A DNA stretch of 64,000 bases. It comes from Paraspadella gotoi (Eukaryota; Chaetognatha). The notes beneath the pieces are model-generated. The model saw only the letters and a list, made by a program, of their open reading frames with translations, made no database searches and was not told where the DNA came from. Both the position numbers and the translations under genes were made by a program. Below, piece after piece: positions 1 to 13,500 of this stretch. The stretch's first letter is position 1; each line of letters opens with the position of its first letter. The DNA is taken from positions 14,191,694 to 14,255,693 of the forward strand of contig CM119267.1 in NCBI GenBank assembly GCA_051294375.1, in the 5' to 3' direction.

Positions 1-65
1 TGTATTTATGTATTTATTTATGTATTTATTTATTTATGTATTTATTTATTTATGTATTTATTTTT
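1..65. repeat. TATT-type simple repeat
   Basis: An imperfect tetranucleotide tract of TATT/TATG units fills the first 65 bases. It lies inside the last intron of the partial Mesh-like gene that ends at 485. Confidence 0.8.
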
Positions 66-193
66 AAAATTTGCATTTGAGAGGATCCTGTGAGTTGGTT
101 GTTTAATGAGCTTGATGTCTTTCCCAGTTAACCTTTTTCATAATAGCCAATTTTCTTTTCCCCCTCAACCACTCATTCCCCCCCCCCATTCAG

Positions 194-485
194 CCCCTAC
201 GTGGCGACCGACATGGAATCCGGATCGACGAAAGAGTTGCGTCGCATGGACGAGAAGGAGAGCAGCGGTCGCGGCTCCACCGGCGCCATGTCCTCCATTT
301 CCGGTTCCCTGGCGCCGCGTTCCTCGTCGGAGGGCATCTCCAACCGGGGCGTTGATTCCACGCCCTCGACGACTCCTGGCCACACCCCTTCGAACACTCT
401 AAAGAAGGGCGGGGTGAAGACTCGCGTCCACCCGGGCAGTAAGGGCGAGGGAGGCGAGGATTACGCCGAGACTGATGGCTTGTGA
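194..485 (+). CDS. Last exon of an upstream Mesh-like membrane protein (partial gene)
   Basis: Only the final coding exon of this gene is in the window. It starts after a C-rich tract ending in CAG (191-193) and ends with TGA at 483-485. It encodes about 96 residues of a Ser/Thr/Gly-rich, presumably cytoplasmic tail. The entry phase (one base, then Pro-Tyr) is the same as that of the last exon of the complete Mesh-like gene at 22638-22863. The two tails align: both begin with Pro-Tyr, contain a Glu-Lys-Glu-Ser-Ser motif, and end in Tyr-x-Glu-Thr-acidic-Gly-Leu. I therefore read it as the upstream member of a tandem duplicate pair; the ectodomain exons lie left of the window. The homology is seen in the sequence; the Mesh label is transferred from the second copy. 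Confidence 0.75.
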
Positions 486-614
486 GCCGTAGAGCGCTGG
501 TGTAGCTGGGATTATAATATTGTTTCAAGTAGTTATCCTATTCTTGCTTTTTCTCTCTCTCTCTCTCTCTCTCTTCTCCTTTTCTTCTCTCTCTCTCTCT
601 CTCTCTCTCTCTTC

Positions 615-651
<37 letters not shown>

Positions 652-1467
652 CTCTTTGTCTATCTCAAATCAATCAGGTCAAATGACCAGGAGCGTGCGT
701 TTGCCCCGCCGCTCAATTTGACCGTCTTCCCTCCGCTCATCCGTCTGTTCGTCCGTCAAATTTATTCGAAAATTAATCGATCGTTTAATGACTCTCTTAC
801 ATGCGAAGATCGTCCACCGATTTTAATTTGCTGGATTAAACTTTAATTAGTCCTCCAATTTTTTTCATATGACATAAAAATCTATTATTAGTAGAAAATG
901 TTATTTGTTATATTTAATATTTTAAAATCTGTAAATATGTAGTTGGGACATGGCTTCAAAAACTCAATTATTTACAAAATTCATAATGTATTTGATGTGC
1001 TTCTTTGTAATCAAGCCGATATCGACAATTACTTTTCTCCGAACTTACAAATTTAATTCATCAAGTTTTTGACACAGAATTTATTATCGCGCTTTAAATG
1101 ACAACAGATTATTAAAGCATATCGCATATTTAAGATCTTATGTAAATTTTCTTTATATTTGTTTAAATCTGAAAAGACGAAATATTTTAAAAATGGCATG
1201 TGGGGCGTTTAGATCTCATTAGAAAGATCCTTCTTCCCAAAAATATTCATCCATCATTTTTGGTAAAATATTTTGTGTACATAAGTGTTGATGCATTAAT
1301 TATGATATGAATAAAACCTAAAATTGTTTGTCTTTTGTCTAATGAGAAAATTTATTTGATAAAACGAGATACAAATGGTGCTCATGAGATAGACGGTAGA
1401 TCTGGGGAGATTTCACCAAAAATTCAATTATTGATATAGAAGATATATCTCGAAAATCATATTCAAA

Positions 1468-1506
<39 letters not shown>

Positions 1507-2016
1507 TTTACCGTTGCGTTGTGGCCAGGTTATTGGAGTGTTTTCGAGAAGAGACCTTTGACTCAATGACGGTAATCCAGATGACGGAGGAAACGACTCA
1601 CGTTTACAACTGAGTCGGGCAATCTTTAGTCTTAATGTTGCTTTTATCAAATATAATTTATAAGGAAACAAACGCGTCAATTTTCTAGGCAGCCTAACCT
1701 CCCTAGCAGGAAGATTCCAGTGACTCCACGACTTTGTCATCGATCCCTACCTTCAACCTCCCCTGCCCTGCCCTCCCCCCCCAACGTCACAGATTCAGGA
1801 GCTACTCTTTATCTCCTTTCTTATCTAATCAAAGTTTTAGATCTCGACCGGAAAAAAAAATAGGACAAATTTTGAAGAATAATTTTTCGGGTGCGGCAGT
1901 TGGTAACTTTGAATCACTCCGTCGGAGGCGCTGAACTTTCCGACTTTTTGCCGCCATTTTACAAGATTTTGCGAAGGCGAATTCTCAACTTTTTTAGCAA
2001 CGAATTTTTTTAAAAA
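486..2016. other. Intergenic region between the tandem Mesh-like genes
   Basis: About 1.5 kb separates the stop of the first copy from the start of the second. It holds a long (CT)n tract (about 549-655), a (GA)n tract (about 1470-1503) and AT-rich DNA. I saw no convincing exon on either strand. The promoter and 5' UTR of the second gene should lie in the right part, but I see no certain core element. Confidence 0.6.
549..655. repeat. (CT)n microsatellite
   Basis: An interrupted CT dinucleotide tract of about 105 bp, broken by short TTCT pieces, lies directly downstream of the first Mesh-like gene. It generates a spurious Ser-Leu reading frame. Confidence 0.95.
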
Positions 2017-2083
2017 ATGACACGGATTTGCTTCCCAGTTTTCTTTATTTTCTTTTGCTTGGCGAAATTCTCAACGGCCGAAG
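2017..2083 (+). other. Signal-peptide exon of the Mesh-like gene
   Basis: This short first exon encodes Met-Thr-Arg followed by about 14 hydrophobic residues (many Phe) and a small-residue end (Ser-Thr-Ala-Glu) that would suit signal-peptidase cleavage. It ends in AAG|GTACTA, leaving one base of the next codon, which exon 2221-2390 completes in frame. Confidence 0.75.
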
Positions 2084-5000
2084 GTACTAATAGGCAGATA
2101 GTGTGAAGAAAAAGTAGCTTGAAAAATATATTTAGCCAAACTAATTTTAGTAATTACATTCGAATAAATTTTAAAATAATTACAAAACGCAAATTCATAC
2201 AACCCCTCCATTAAAATTAGATGATCAGATCCTGATCCCCATCGGCTCCATCCTTTACCCTCACGGTATCCATGACAACTACCGCTTGGATCTCGACAAC
2301 ATCACGAAACCGTCGGCGGATTCCGGATCGGGGAGGATCAGCCTTCCCTTCAATCTCACTTTCTTTGGCCATCGATACAACTACATCTATGTCAGTTGCG
2401 TCCGTCCGTTCGTCTGCCTGTCCGTCCCCTCTTAGCATTAAACTCCTATTACTCGTGATTGGGTGTGGGTAGGAAAGTGTGTGATTGAGCTGGATATAAA
2501 GTTTCGATGAAATCGTGCGAGTGAAAATGAGTTCAAATGGAAAAAACAAAAGTCATATTTCTTGAAGCATTTTTACTTATATTTACTCATAATTATTATA
2601 TCTACCCAAAATTGGATAGATAAATTGAATTAAGTGGAAAAGAGTTTAAATTCCAAAACCAAAAGACACAATTATTTGAATTTTTAAAAGTTTCTCTCTC
2701 TCTATCTTTCTCTGATTAATTGATTGATTGATTGATTTACCGACCAAAGTATGCCAGTTGACCAAATTATGCCAGTTGATCAAATTATTCAAGTGACCAA
2801 ATTTTTCAAGTTGACCATATTATGCCAGTTGATAAAATTATGCCGGTTGACTAAATTATGCCAGTTGAGCAAATTAAGCCAGTTGAGCATATTATGTCAG
2901 TTGACCAAATTATTTCAGCTGACCAAATTAAGCAAGTTAACCGAATTATGCCAGTTGACCAAATTATGTCAATTGAACAAATTTTGACAGTTGACCAAAT
3001 TATGCCAGTTGACCAAAGTATGTCAGTTGATTGACATTTAATTGACCAAATTATGCCAATTGACCAAATTATGCCAGTTGATAAAATTTAAGCCAGTTGA
3101 CCACATTTTGCAAATGGACCAAATTATGCAAGTTGAAAAAATTATGTCAGTTGTCCAAATAATGCAAGTTCATTAAATTAAGCAAGTTGATCAAATTATG
3201 CAAGTTGACCAAATTATGCAAGTTGACCAAAGTATGCAAAATAAACAAATTATACTAGTTGACCAAATTATGCAAGTTGGTATTGGCGTACCTACTAGTA
3301 ATGATTGAGAGATCAATTGATTTATAGATTTTGTCATAGATTTATTAAAAAGTCTGTTATGATTTGTTATGTTACGATTTGCTATGATCTGTTAAGATCA
3401 CAAATTGAAAGTCAGAAAAAATTACAGTGATTTATCATCGGATTTGCTTATTATCGTTTAATTATCGTAAGCAGATCCGACGTTGTTTGCTCAAGGCTCC
3501 ACGTACGATCGACGTCCTTTAGATAACGATTTCTGAACTTAAATAATTACCATCTCTTTTGATCTCAGTGATTAGTATGAAGTTTTCTTTATTTAAAAAA
3601 ACGGTTTGCTATGGTTATCTCATTCTTATTACCTAGTACTGTTCAGTTAAATTTCTATGAGTTAAAAATACGGTAAGACATGATTTCTTCGGAGATTATC
3701 AATCTAATCTCATTAACAACCTAATTTGAGATGAAAGTATGATGAATTTTTATGGTACCAACAACTTTTAAAGATCAAATTCCTCCTTTTAATTTTTGTG
3801 GCTTTTATTTACACAAAACTTTTCAGACAAGATGCCACATTATCTGATACATTTTTTTTCCTTTCATACCGTTTCCCTGATTCTCTTTCTTCATCTCTTT
3901 TCTTCTCTGTGTTTCTATTTTTATCTTCCTCTTTCCTCCCCTACTTTTCACGCCGTAACTTACCTTTTCTATGACCCTACCTTTCTCTGCCACTATTTCA
4001 CTTTCCTTATCCTTTTTTTATTGCCTTCTCTCCTTCTCTTTCTTTTCCCCTCTTTTCCCCCTCTTTTTCTTTCCATTTTCCCTTCTTTTTCCGCCTTTCC
4101 TTTATCTCCTTATTTTTTTCTCCTTTGCCTTCTTTTTTATGCTTTTTCCCCTCTTTCTCTCTCATTCTCCCCTTCTCCTTTTCTTGTTCTCCCTTTCCTG
4201 TTCCCTCCCACTACTTTTCTGCCTTTACATTGAGCCATATCAAAGAAATTTCTTATTATCCATTATAAGAAAAGGAAATTTACGGTATCTCATGATTTTT
4301 CTTTCAATTTGGTTGCCTGGCAAATTTAGTAAATCGACAGATTTTGCGGAAAATATTTCCGCAAAATTGTCGATTCTGAGAAAAAACAAGTCCTGACGCT
4401 TTCCATTGGTTTTAAAAGGATGCGGTTTTTTTTGTTTTATTAACGTCAGTATGTTCCTCAACTGTTAAAACTATAAAATAAATTTAAAAATCTTATCTTT
4501 ACTAAAAATAAATGCAAGTCACAAAAAGTCACAAATTAATTGTCGTCTTTAAAAAATATTTATGGCTAAAACGAAATGAGTTTTTTTGATAATTTTGTAG
4601 GTGTTAAAAGCTTATTCTGTGGGCTATATTTTCTGTTAGTTTAAGCCAATTTAAACTAATTTTGTTTAATAAATTATAATAAAAACTAAAACTGCGACTT
4701 TTTGACTTGTCAACTTTCAAATTAATTCATAAGTGAACTATGAATGATATAAGGAAAATATTTTACTCAAGGGTGAAGAAGATAAGGAAGAAAGGAATTC
4801 CAAAATAAAAAAATTTTCTCAACTTTCCTTGGCATTCAAATTTGAAGACGAAAGTGAAAATGGACAAAAATGGACATGATTTTTTTTCCTAAAAGTTGCA
4901 AAAATGTTACTCTTATATGATTAGAAATAGCTGGAGATGGTTTTAACTAATCCGTATTTGGCCTAATTATTATTATGGGGCAATTTAAATTTATTTTGTT

Positions 5001-5985
5001 AATAGTAACTGAACAATACTGGAAAAAACTAGTTTTTTATCTGAATGCGAGGATTGTAAGCAGAGGCTCAAACTTGTTAATAAGTGTTTGAAAGTGACTC
5101 TATGACTTACTTCTTGGTCGGTCAGTCGTGTTTATAATTGAAAAAAATATTATATAGTTGTTATACACATTTTAAAAAGTTACTTTACTATGTGGTTTCT
5201 AGTTACAAAGGACTTTTAATAAAATTTTATATCTTAAATTATATAAAATTTTATGAAATTGGTACAACCAATATAAAAATTATCCATTCATTTAATAAAT
5301 AAGCTATCTTGCCCCGTATGTAACAATGATTCTTAATTTAAAATTCTTTCAATTACTTTTACAAAATTCTGTTAATTAAAAAGGTTTCTGTAGCTCGGGA
5401 AAAAATTTTTTTTTTTTATTAAACTGTAATTGATAAATTTTATTTTTAATGAAATATTTATCTAAAAATTCTACGTAAGGCACCGTTTCAAAAAAAAAAA
5501 CATTCCTCTTCCTCAGGTAAGCAACAACGGCCACTTTTACTTCGCGGACAGGGAATGGACTCTTTTCAACTACCGGACATTCCCGCAGCCGGACTACCCC
5601 TATCAGGACGACGTGGCGCTCATTGCGCCTTTCTACGCCAGGATCGATATCGACACGCGGGACGACAGGCAGCGCGTCTACTGGCGTCACATGAAACGAG
5701 ATTTGTCCATCGACGATCCGGGTTCGATTTAGGGATTTAGGGATTTGAATTAGAAGACCCTAATCAATTCCCTAGTGCGATTTCTTATTGAACCGTGTCG
5801 ACTACATTCTCCTTTAGCTGCCCCGGTTCGTTTTGATCCTTGGATTCTACTCCACCCTCTCTCTCTCAAAGATTTGCATCTTCCTTGTTTTCCTCGACGA
5901 GGAACAACTTTGTCTCAATTAAAATCTCCGCCGATATCCCAAGTTTATTTCAGCGGTTAATTCTCTTACCACTCTTATCGCTAGG

Positions 5986-6041
<56 letters not shown>

Positions 6042-7202
6042 TCTCTTTCTCTTTCTTTTTCTCTCTCACTTCTCTCAGTAATTTCCAAAGACTTTTGGGA
6101 ATCAGAAAAAACAGAAAAAGATTAAGAATCCGATTCGGAGACTTAATCTAGAGAATCTCACGTTCGTTGCCAGTTTCGACTCGGCCAGGGGGGCGATAAA
6201 ACCGAAGACTTAATATTCTTTTTTTTTTCCTTTAAAAATAATCACTTTACGACTTTTCTTTTCGAAGTAATTAATTAAGGAACAAAAGCAATTAAGGCGA
6301 GGTGAAATATAAAAGCCTGGGTTATATTGCCTTTCGCGAATAAGATGTATAAAAGATGTATGAAATTGTTACAACCCATATAAAATTATCCATTCATTCC
6401 ATAAATAAGATAGCTTGCCGTGTTTTAATTGAATAAAAGGAACACCCACCCTCTTAAGATAAAACAATCATTATAAAATTATCCATTATATAATAATCGG
6501 TTAATAAAAAAAGTTGTATATGATAAAACGAACTTGTGATGCAAAGGAGCATACATACGACATCGTACATGTACGTCTCATCCTCTCTATTCCCGCTGCC
6601 CCTATTTTGCCCCTCCCCGTCCTGGTTTTTAAATCCACAAAACTTTCTCGTCCCTTACAAAACCCTTACGCCCCGACTTACCCAGGCAAACCCGACAAGT
6701 TAGATCACAAACAGCGGCAGCGGCGAGATAACTACATGCTGGAGGACATCGAGAACGTCGTCCACCGCAGCATCGTCGGTGGCGACCTCTTCTTCGCCAA
6801 ATACGCCGTCTGCGCCACGTGGAGGAACCTCACCTTCGCCGGCGCCGCCTTTCCCAACGATCCCAGGGTGAGTTGAGGCGTTTTACGTTCTCTTTTATTT
6901 TGGTTTTTATTTCATTTTTGTTTTGTTTTTGTTTTTCCTGATGTGGGCTATTTGTGGCGATCATTATTTTATATAATTAATATTTAAACGACCCGTATAT
7001 ACTGTATGAAAAATTCGTCATTATTGTTGTTATTGTTATTGTTGTTATTATCGTAAGGACGATCGATGGAACCCGAAGAACACGGTCCAAGCTGTTCTGG
7101 TGACGGACGAGAACGCCACTTACGCCATCTTCAATTACGACAAGATCGAGTGGGCGGCGGACAAGAAGATGGGCTGGCACAAGACGTACGCCAGGGTGAG
7201 TC

Positions 7203-7291
<89 letters not shown>

Positions 7292-7500
7292 ATAAAATCG
7301 ACTTTCGATCCTAGGTCGGCTTCAATCGCGGAAATGGAACCGACTGGTCGGCGTTGGATAGGTTCTCCGGCCGCAAAGAGGTCATCAACATCGCCAACAG
7401 CTCAAATTCTGACGCTTGGGGTCGCTATATTTTCAGAATCGACGGCCTCTACGACTCCATCAAACCTGGAGGCTGTAACAACGACTCCGCTGGTGAGAAA

Positions 7501-7545
<45 letters not shown>

Positions 7546-10500
7546 ACAACAAAAAACCATCCCTTTCTCTTAAAGGCGAGCTTCAAGTTTTTCCCCGTTA
7601 CGCGGGAATGATGGGCGGAGAGCAGCTCAACGTCTCTGGCCCTTGCTTTCAACCCTCCGACCGCATCCTCTGCAAATTCGACGACATCATTGTGGAGGGC
7701 ATCTACGAGCATCTGCAGCGGTGCCGGTGCATCGTGCCGACGCTTTTCAAGGTCGGCAAGCTCACCCTGTCCGTCTCGGTCAACGGGAGGCCGTGGGGAA
7801 TGTGGAAAACGCAATTCATGATCGGTGAGAATTGTCCTTCGTTCGTCGATATCTTCGTCGTGGTCATCGTTGTCGTCATCGTCGTTATCGTCGTTAGTAG
7901 GTCGGGTCTTTCGTGAACGCGGGATTTGCATTTTTATCATTTTTAGTTATAAAACTAGAAAAATAATTCATTTAACAACTGTGCAAAGTGCTTGTATATT
8001 TCTTTATGGATTCATTATATCCTGAAACACAACAATTGGTGGTGGATCATCTCTCGTCGATAATCGGTGGATGTCTCGTCTTAATTTCTCATGATCTTTA
8101 ATTATTTTTTTGTGATCTGGGAGTTTATGACCTGAGAAAATTAAATGTTTATTTCAACTTAATTTATTTTTTTATTGTTTTTTTTTTTCTTTTAACTTTT
8201 GTCACAATTTCTTTTTGGTTTCGTGACAAATTTAATTTTAAGACGGAATATCAAATAGATGTTAATGTCAGGCGCCACATGAAGAGTGAGCAAGAGGAAA
8301 AGTTCGCTAATGTGTCGGTAGAGGTCACGGAGAGTGATCTCCAATTAAAACGGTTGACAATTTCGATTTGGAGCAAATTGAAAACTTAAGACGCAAATGT
8401 CACCTGAAATTCTCTCGATGAGGAATAAGGTTGGAGAAAAAATGTAGTATATCTTTCGGCTTGAGTTCGTACGATTTATTGTTACTCCGCAATATTCTAG
8501 TTTAATGAGTATATTCGTTTGTACTGCTACGTCAATTTGTGTATTGTCTTGAAAGCTTTCTTTATTTCTTTATTCATCTTTGTTAATTATCTTTGATTTC
8601 TATCATTTATTTCTTTACACATAATTATTCATAACCATCCAACTTAATCCATATCCCTCATTAACCCCCCCCCCCCCGCTTTCCCCTGTTAGTGACCCCC
8701 GATCGTGTGGACTACCGCGTCCAACTTCAAAACCCCTCCGATTGGACGCACGTCAATCCACCTCCCGAAACACTTGCCGTCAAGTGGGACCGTCTCGCAT
8801 TCGCCCAGGAAAAGTTCTCGGCCATAAACGTCTACTTGTACGGATACTACGAAGATCCTGACAATTCGGGTTAGCAATTTGTCGACTTTATCGTCATAAA
8901 CGTCGCCGTCATCATCATTATCTTTATCTTTAATAACTTAATAAGCAACAACGTCATCATAATGCATCATCATCAATATCGTTCTATAAATATAGTAAAT
9001 AAACACCCATTCTCCTGAGATTAAACGGTGAACATTGAACAGTGAACACTTAACATTGAAAAAATACCGATTCCCCGACTCCATCTCCCTACCAGATCCC
9101 ACCCAACGCATCCAGTTTCGCAACATTAAGGAGTTGGCGCGCGACGAGGACAACGACGGCACTTTCTCCTTCCGCACCTACGACGTCAGAAGGGACGAAT
9201 ATCGGGACAGATGGGAGAACTATTGGGAGAAGCGCCACTTTGAGATGGGCGCCATCGCCGTCTCCATTGCCGGCAGAAGCAACATGTAGGTTGTAGGCGG
9301 CGAGGTTTTTCTTTTTGTTTAGGATCTATAAGGTTCCTAATATTGTATTATTTTCTATCATTGTTCTCCGAGATTTAAACTCGATTAGTCAGTTTCTTAG
9401 ATTTTTATCCGGGTGTTTAAAATTCACTTTAAACTATCACGTAATGAATCCCGCTTTTCCGCCATAAAAAAACTGAATGAAACTACAAAGTTCTTATCTG
9501 TGTCGCGAGTCCAGCTCGACTGTTGGACGCGGAATACAAATGGTTCTTGGTGAAAGAAACTCCTTTTATTTCTTTGATTGAGTGGGTTAAAAAAAGGTTT
9601 GTCTCTACCTCCCCAAAAATATATAAATGTAGCAACTTAAATTTTAATTTCTCATAAAACTTGGCCTTACCAAATGTGCAATGTAAACTTAACAAAATCA
9701 TATCGAATCCAGAAATTGAACGGAAAACATTTTTTTACCCACTCATTATTCGTGAAAAAAAGGAGTAAACATGGCATTATTGGATTTATTGGACTTTATT
9801 CTGGCCCTCGGAATATTGGGATCAGGACTCATAGCCCTCGTCGCTTTTTTCTCCTTGGATTACTACTGCCGCGACTACATTTTCTCTCGGAAAGCCTCGC
9901 GGGCTCGTCAAGGGTCTAGGCTCCTCCTCCGACGCCCATTGGAAGCTCTGGAGGATTACATGGAGCATCGGCAACGCGTCGGCTCTTGCATCGTATCCGC
10001 CGCGTTTTTCGTCTCGAGTCGCTTTCCGCTCGAGGATAATGAGTTGACGTGGGCTTTGTACAAAATAGCCTCCGAGAATCCAATGCTGCGGATGCGAATC
10101 GACGCGATCGTGGATAACGCTTTCATCGGAGGCGGCGGCATAGAGAATGAGGAAGACGACGGAGTTGAGGGGGACCCAGAGAACGTGAAGCGAGTGTTCA
10201 ACGAGGCCGAAAACCTTTTGTATTTCGTAGAGAAGAAAGCGTTCCGACCGAACGTGGAATCCTTGAACACGAGCAACTGGCAGTCCGTCATGGAGGAAGA
10301 ATGTGTCAAGCCCTTTAACTCTACCATCGGTCCGCTTTGGCGAGTCAAGAAGCTCCAAGAGGTTGTCAAGGAAGATTATCGTGTCTGTGTTTTGGTCTGT
10401 TCTTTCCACCACGCCATTATCGATGGCAAAAGCGTCATGGCATTCGGGGATCGTCTCATGGACTTGCTGAGCGAAACGTCGTTACACGGATCTGAGATTC

Positions 10501-13500
10501 GACGAGTTTTGCCGCGGTCCTACGCTGAACATCTGGGCGAAAATTTGCTGGGACTCAGTTGGCCTAGAAAAATCGCTCTTTATCTTGCTCACAGGACTCT
10601 GTTTGGCTTCAACGTTTTTCCCAAGAGATCGCCTTCATCTTTCGTCACTTGGCTGAAAAATCACCAACCGCTTAACCCGAAGAGAGCTGCCTTGACTCAC
10701 TTTTCAATCGGTCCCGAAGATCTGGAAACTCTTCTCGGCCTTTGCCACTTGCACGGTTGCAAACTACACGGCGTTTTGCAGGCCGTGGTTAACCTCGCTC
10801 AAGTGAGGACCTTGACCGGATTGTTAGCTCCTGGTGCGAAGAAGCCCAGCCAGGTCCAGATCTCTTGCATGTACGCGGAGAGCGTACGCGAATTCGTCGA
10901 CCCACCTCTAGAATGGACGGAGATTGGCAGCTACGCATTGGGTCGAATAATGACGCGCAAGCTTAAATTCGATCGGGATGCCGTCGAGCGATCCTTCTGG
11001 ACGATGGCCAAGTCGATTAGCGACCAAGTGCACGAGAATCTTCGACAGAGGCCCGTGGAACCCTTCTTCAAGGCGGGAGAGCTCGTCTATCGCATCTTTC
11101 CGCTCCTGTGGAGAAAAAGCGCCTCTCAACCGACGCCAGAGAATTTTAATCGTCAGAAAATCTCCGTCGACTATGTGATGGGCAACTATGGGTCATTTTT
11201 AAATGACCGTCAAGGACAAGGTTTGTTCAATAATTTAATGCGTTTAAGGGTTAGTTTTACTTTCGCCGACCGGGGTTAGGGGGAGTTTAGGTTTATGGGT
11301 GGTTTAGGGTCACAGGTGGTTTAGGGTTACGGGTGGTTTAGGGTTATGGATAGTTCAGGGTTATAAGGGTTTAGGTTTAAGATAATTATTTTTTAAATTT
11401 ATTTTAAAAATAAGTATTTTTAAATAATTTTTTAAACTACGCCAAAACACCGATCTGCGAGAGTAAAATTTTGCCGCGTTTTATTTATTTAAGGAGTTTT
11501 GAAAATTGACTAAAAACTTTTTAAAAAAGATCGTCGCCCCTTCGACATCACCGCCGCGTATTCCGCCACCAACGTCAAGATGATAGAGGCTTGCTTCGGC
11601 CACTACATACTCTCCCTCCGCGGAGAGCTCTTTTGGACCATCTCTTATTCCGAAGCCGTCATTACCTACGGAGAGGGGATAGCCTATTCTGAAGAAGTGA
11701 AAGAAACCCTATGGAGTCTCATTCAGGGAGAAATGGAATAAAAACCATATCGAAGTCGTTGACTGTAGTAGTTTGTGACCGAACGTGGTAGATTGTGATA
11801 GACGTTTGTGATAACAATTGTTTGACATTATTAAGTTTTTGTCCAAAGTTTTCATTTTACTAGCTATAATTTGATCAATAAAGTTTTGGAAAATAAATGT
11901 GTTGGCTGTATGTACTAAAGTTTAGATTTAACGGAAATGGGCGATCCTGGATTTTATTTTTTTTTATTTTTAATTTTTATATTTGTATTATTTATTATTT
12001 TTGTTTTTTTATTATTTTATTTATTTTTATTTTTTATTATTTTTATTATTATTAGTATGAAAACAAAGTTTTAGGTTTAGCGAGAATTATTATTTGTCAA
12101 AAATTATAAATCAGAGAACCACTTCAATGGTATATTATTGAAACTTAAATTGCAGTAATGACTACATAATATGAAGTGTAGCTAGTTTGTATTAAGATAT
12201 TAATACTGATTTGGTATTTGTTTTATTTTAAGTTATTTCCTTAGCCTTAACATAAATTTTTATTAATCCTCCACAATAATTTTAGAATAAGTGCATAAGA
12301 TGATAAACGAAGGAATGCACTCACTTTAGTCTTTGCCTTATTTTGAATCAGTATTAGAAACGTTTAAACATATATTGACATTGGACATATCGACGGGCGT
12401 AAATGCCCATCGTGACACGTTGCAGAAAAGAAAGTCGAATAAATACCAGATAATAGAAATTGAAAAACTGCAATAGGAGTCTTACGTGTCACCTATTGAC
12501 CATTATCTCGCTCTCATTTCCAGAACTCTTTGGAGCCCACTAATGGCCCTTGGCTGGTACATGTATTGGGACATGAAGGACGATTACGGAGAAGTGTGGA
12601 TGTCGGAGAAGTGTTCGCAGTGGTACTTCAAGGATCGCGTAAACTCTGATTGGCGCCACAAGTTGCCTCCGTGTCCGTGCAAATTGACACAAGCGCTTAA
12701 GGACGTTGGACGTTTCATTGCCGACCCGAGCTGCGATTTCCGCACGGACAGTCTTTGTCTCTACAACAAAGATGCGTACCACTGCGTCCTGTCCGTGCAC
12801 GGAACGTGAGTTTTAACAATCTAAATTTTATAGTTTTGGATCATTTTCTAACGCCCTTTCGCATCAGACCCGACGGATCCGGGAACCAATGTTGCTACAA
12901 CAAAGAAGGTCGACTCATGTATACCCAAGACGCACCGGGAGGTGGAACTGCCGACAGAGCTCATACTTGGGGCAGCGCACCGTACGCTCAGCCGTACAAA
13001 GTGCCTGCACTTTCGCACTATTTTCACGACGTCCTTCCCTTTCACCATTGCTGCATCTGGACGGACTATTCTTACGAGAGCTGGTGAGCGGAAGCTCAGG
13101 CACCGTGATCGGTTTTGGGAGAAATGGTGTTATTCTCCAAAACCGCCCCTTTTCATTTTAAATTTGGATTTAAGTCGTTTTTTAAGTTTTGAAGCGTAGC
13201 CGGATAATCTAGGTCGCACCATTTGGTTGAATCTCATCGATAGCCGTCCGCTTAATTTTTTTAATTCGTGTAGACAACAAGAGTGAGTGAAAGAATAGAG
13301 CGACGTCGATGCATTAGGTAGTCGGCAATTTCAGGTCGTGTCAGTTCAACCTCAGGTGGTTCGAACGGTCCGTCATGCGGTTTTCCTCGACGAGGTGTAT
13401 CCCGGAGTTATGTGAGGATATAAAGTTTACAAAAACCCCATCAATGTTTAAAAAAAGATATATTCATTTAAGTATTTAAATTTTCACCATTCAAGATCGT

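Larger units (their letters stand above)
2391..5516 (+). other. Intron 2 of the Mesh-like gene, repeat-filled
   Basis: This 3.1-kb intron holds a dispersed repeat shared with 55310-55440 (start to about 2545), an 18-bp tandem array (2748-3290), a pyrimidine-rich stretch (about 3840-4230), a short hairpin (about 4332-4375), and copies of two other dispersed repeats (about 5088-5140 and 5254-5312). No exon-like segment was found. Confidence 0.7.

Noticed and set aside
2751-2987. 78-residue open frame made of repeated Met-Pro-Val-Asp-Gln-Ile-like units
   Set aside because: It is a by-product of the 18-bp tandem array, lies inside an intron and degenerates with the array.
3796-4396. Two overlapping Phe/Leu-rich frames of about 140 residues
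   Set aside because: They come from a pyrimidine-rich strand; similar hydrophobic frames appear in several phases, with no start context or homology.
6770-6870. CRISPR-like or prokaryotic elements
   Set aside because: No direct-repeat/spacer array exists anywhere; all tandem repeats are micro- or minisatellites in a eukaryotic gene context.
9822-10412. 196-residue minus-strand frame
   Set aside because: It is antisense to the acyltransferase exon, which has a clear family motif on the plus strand.
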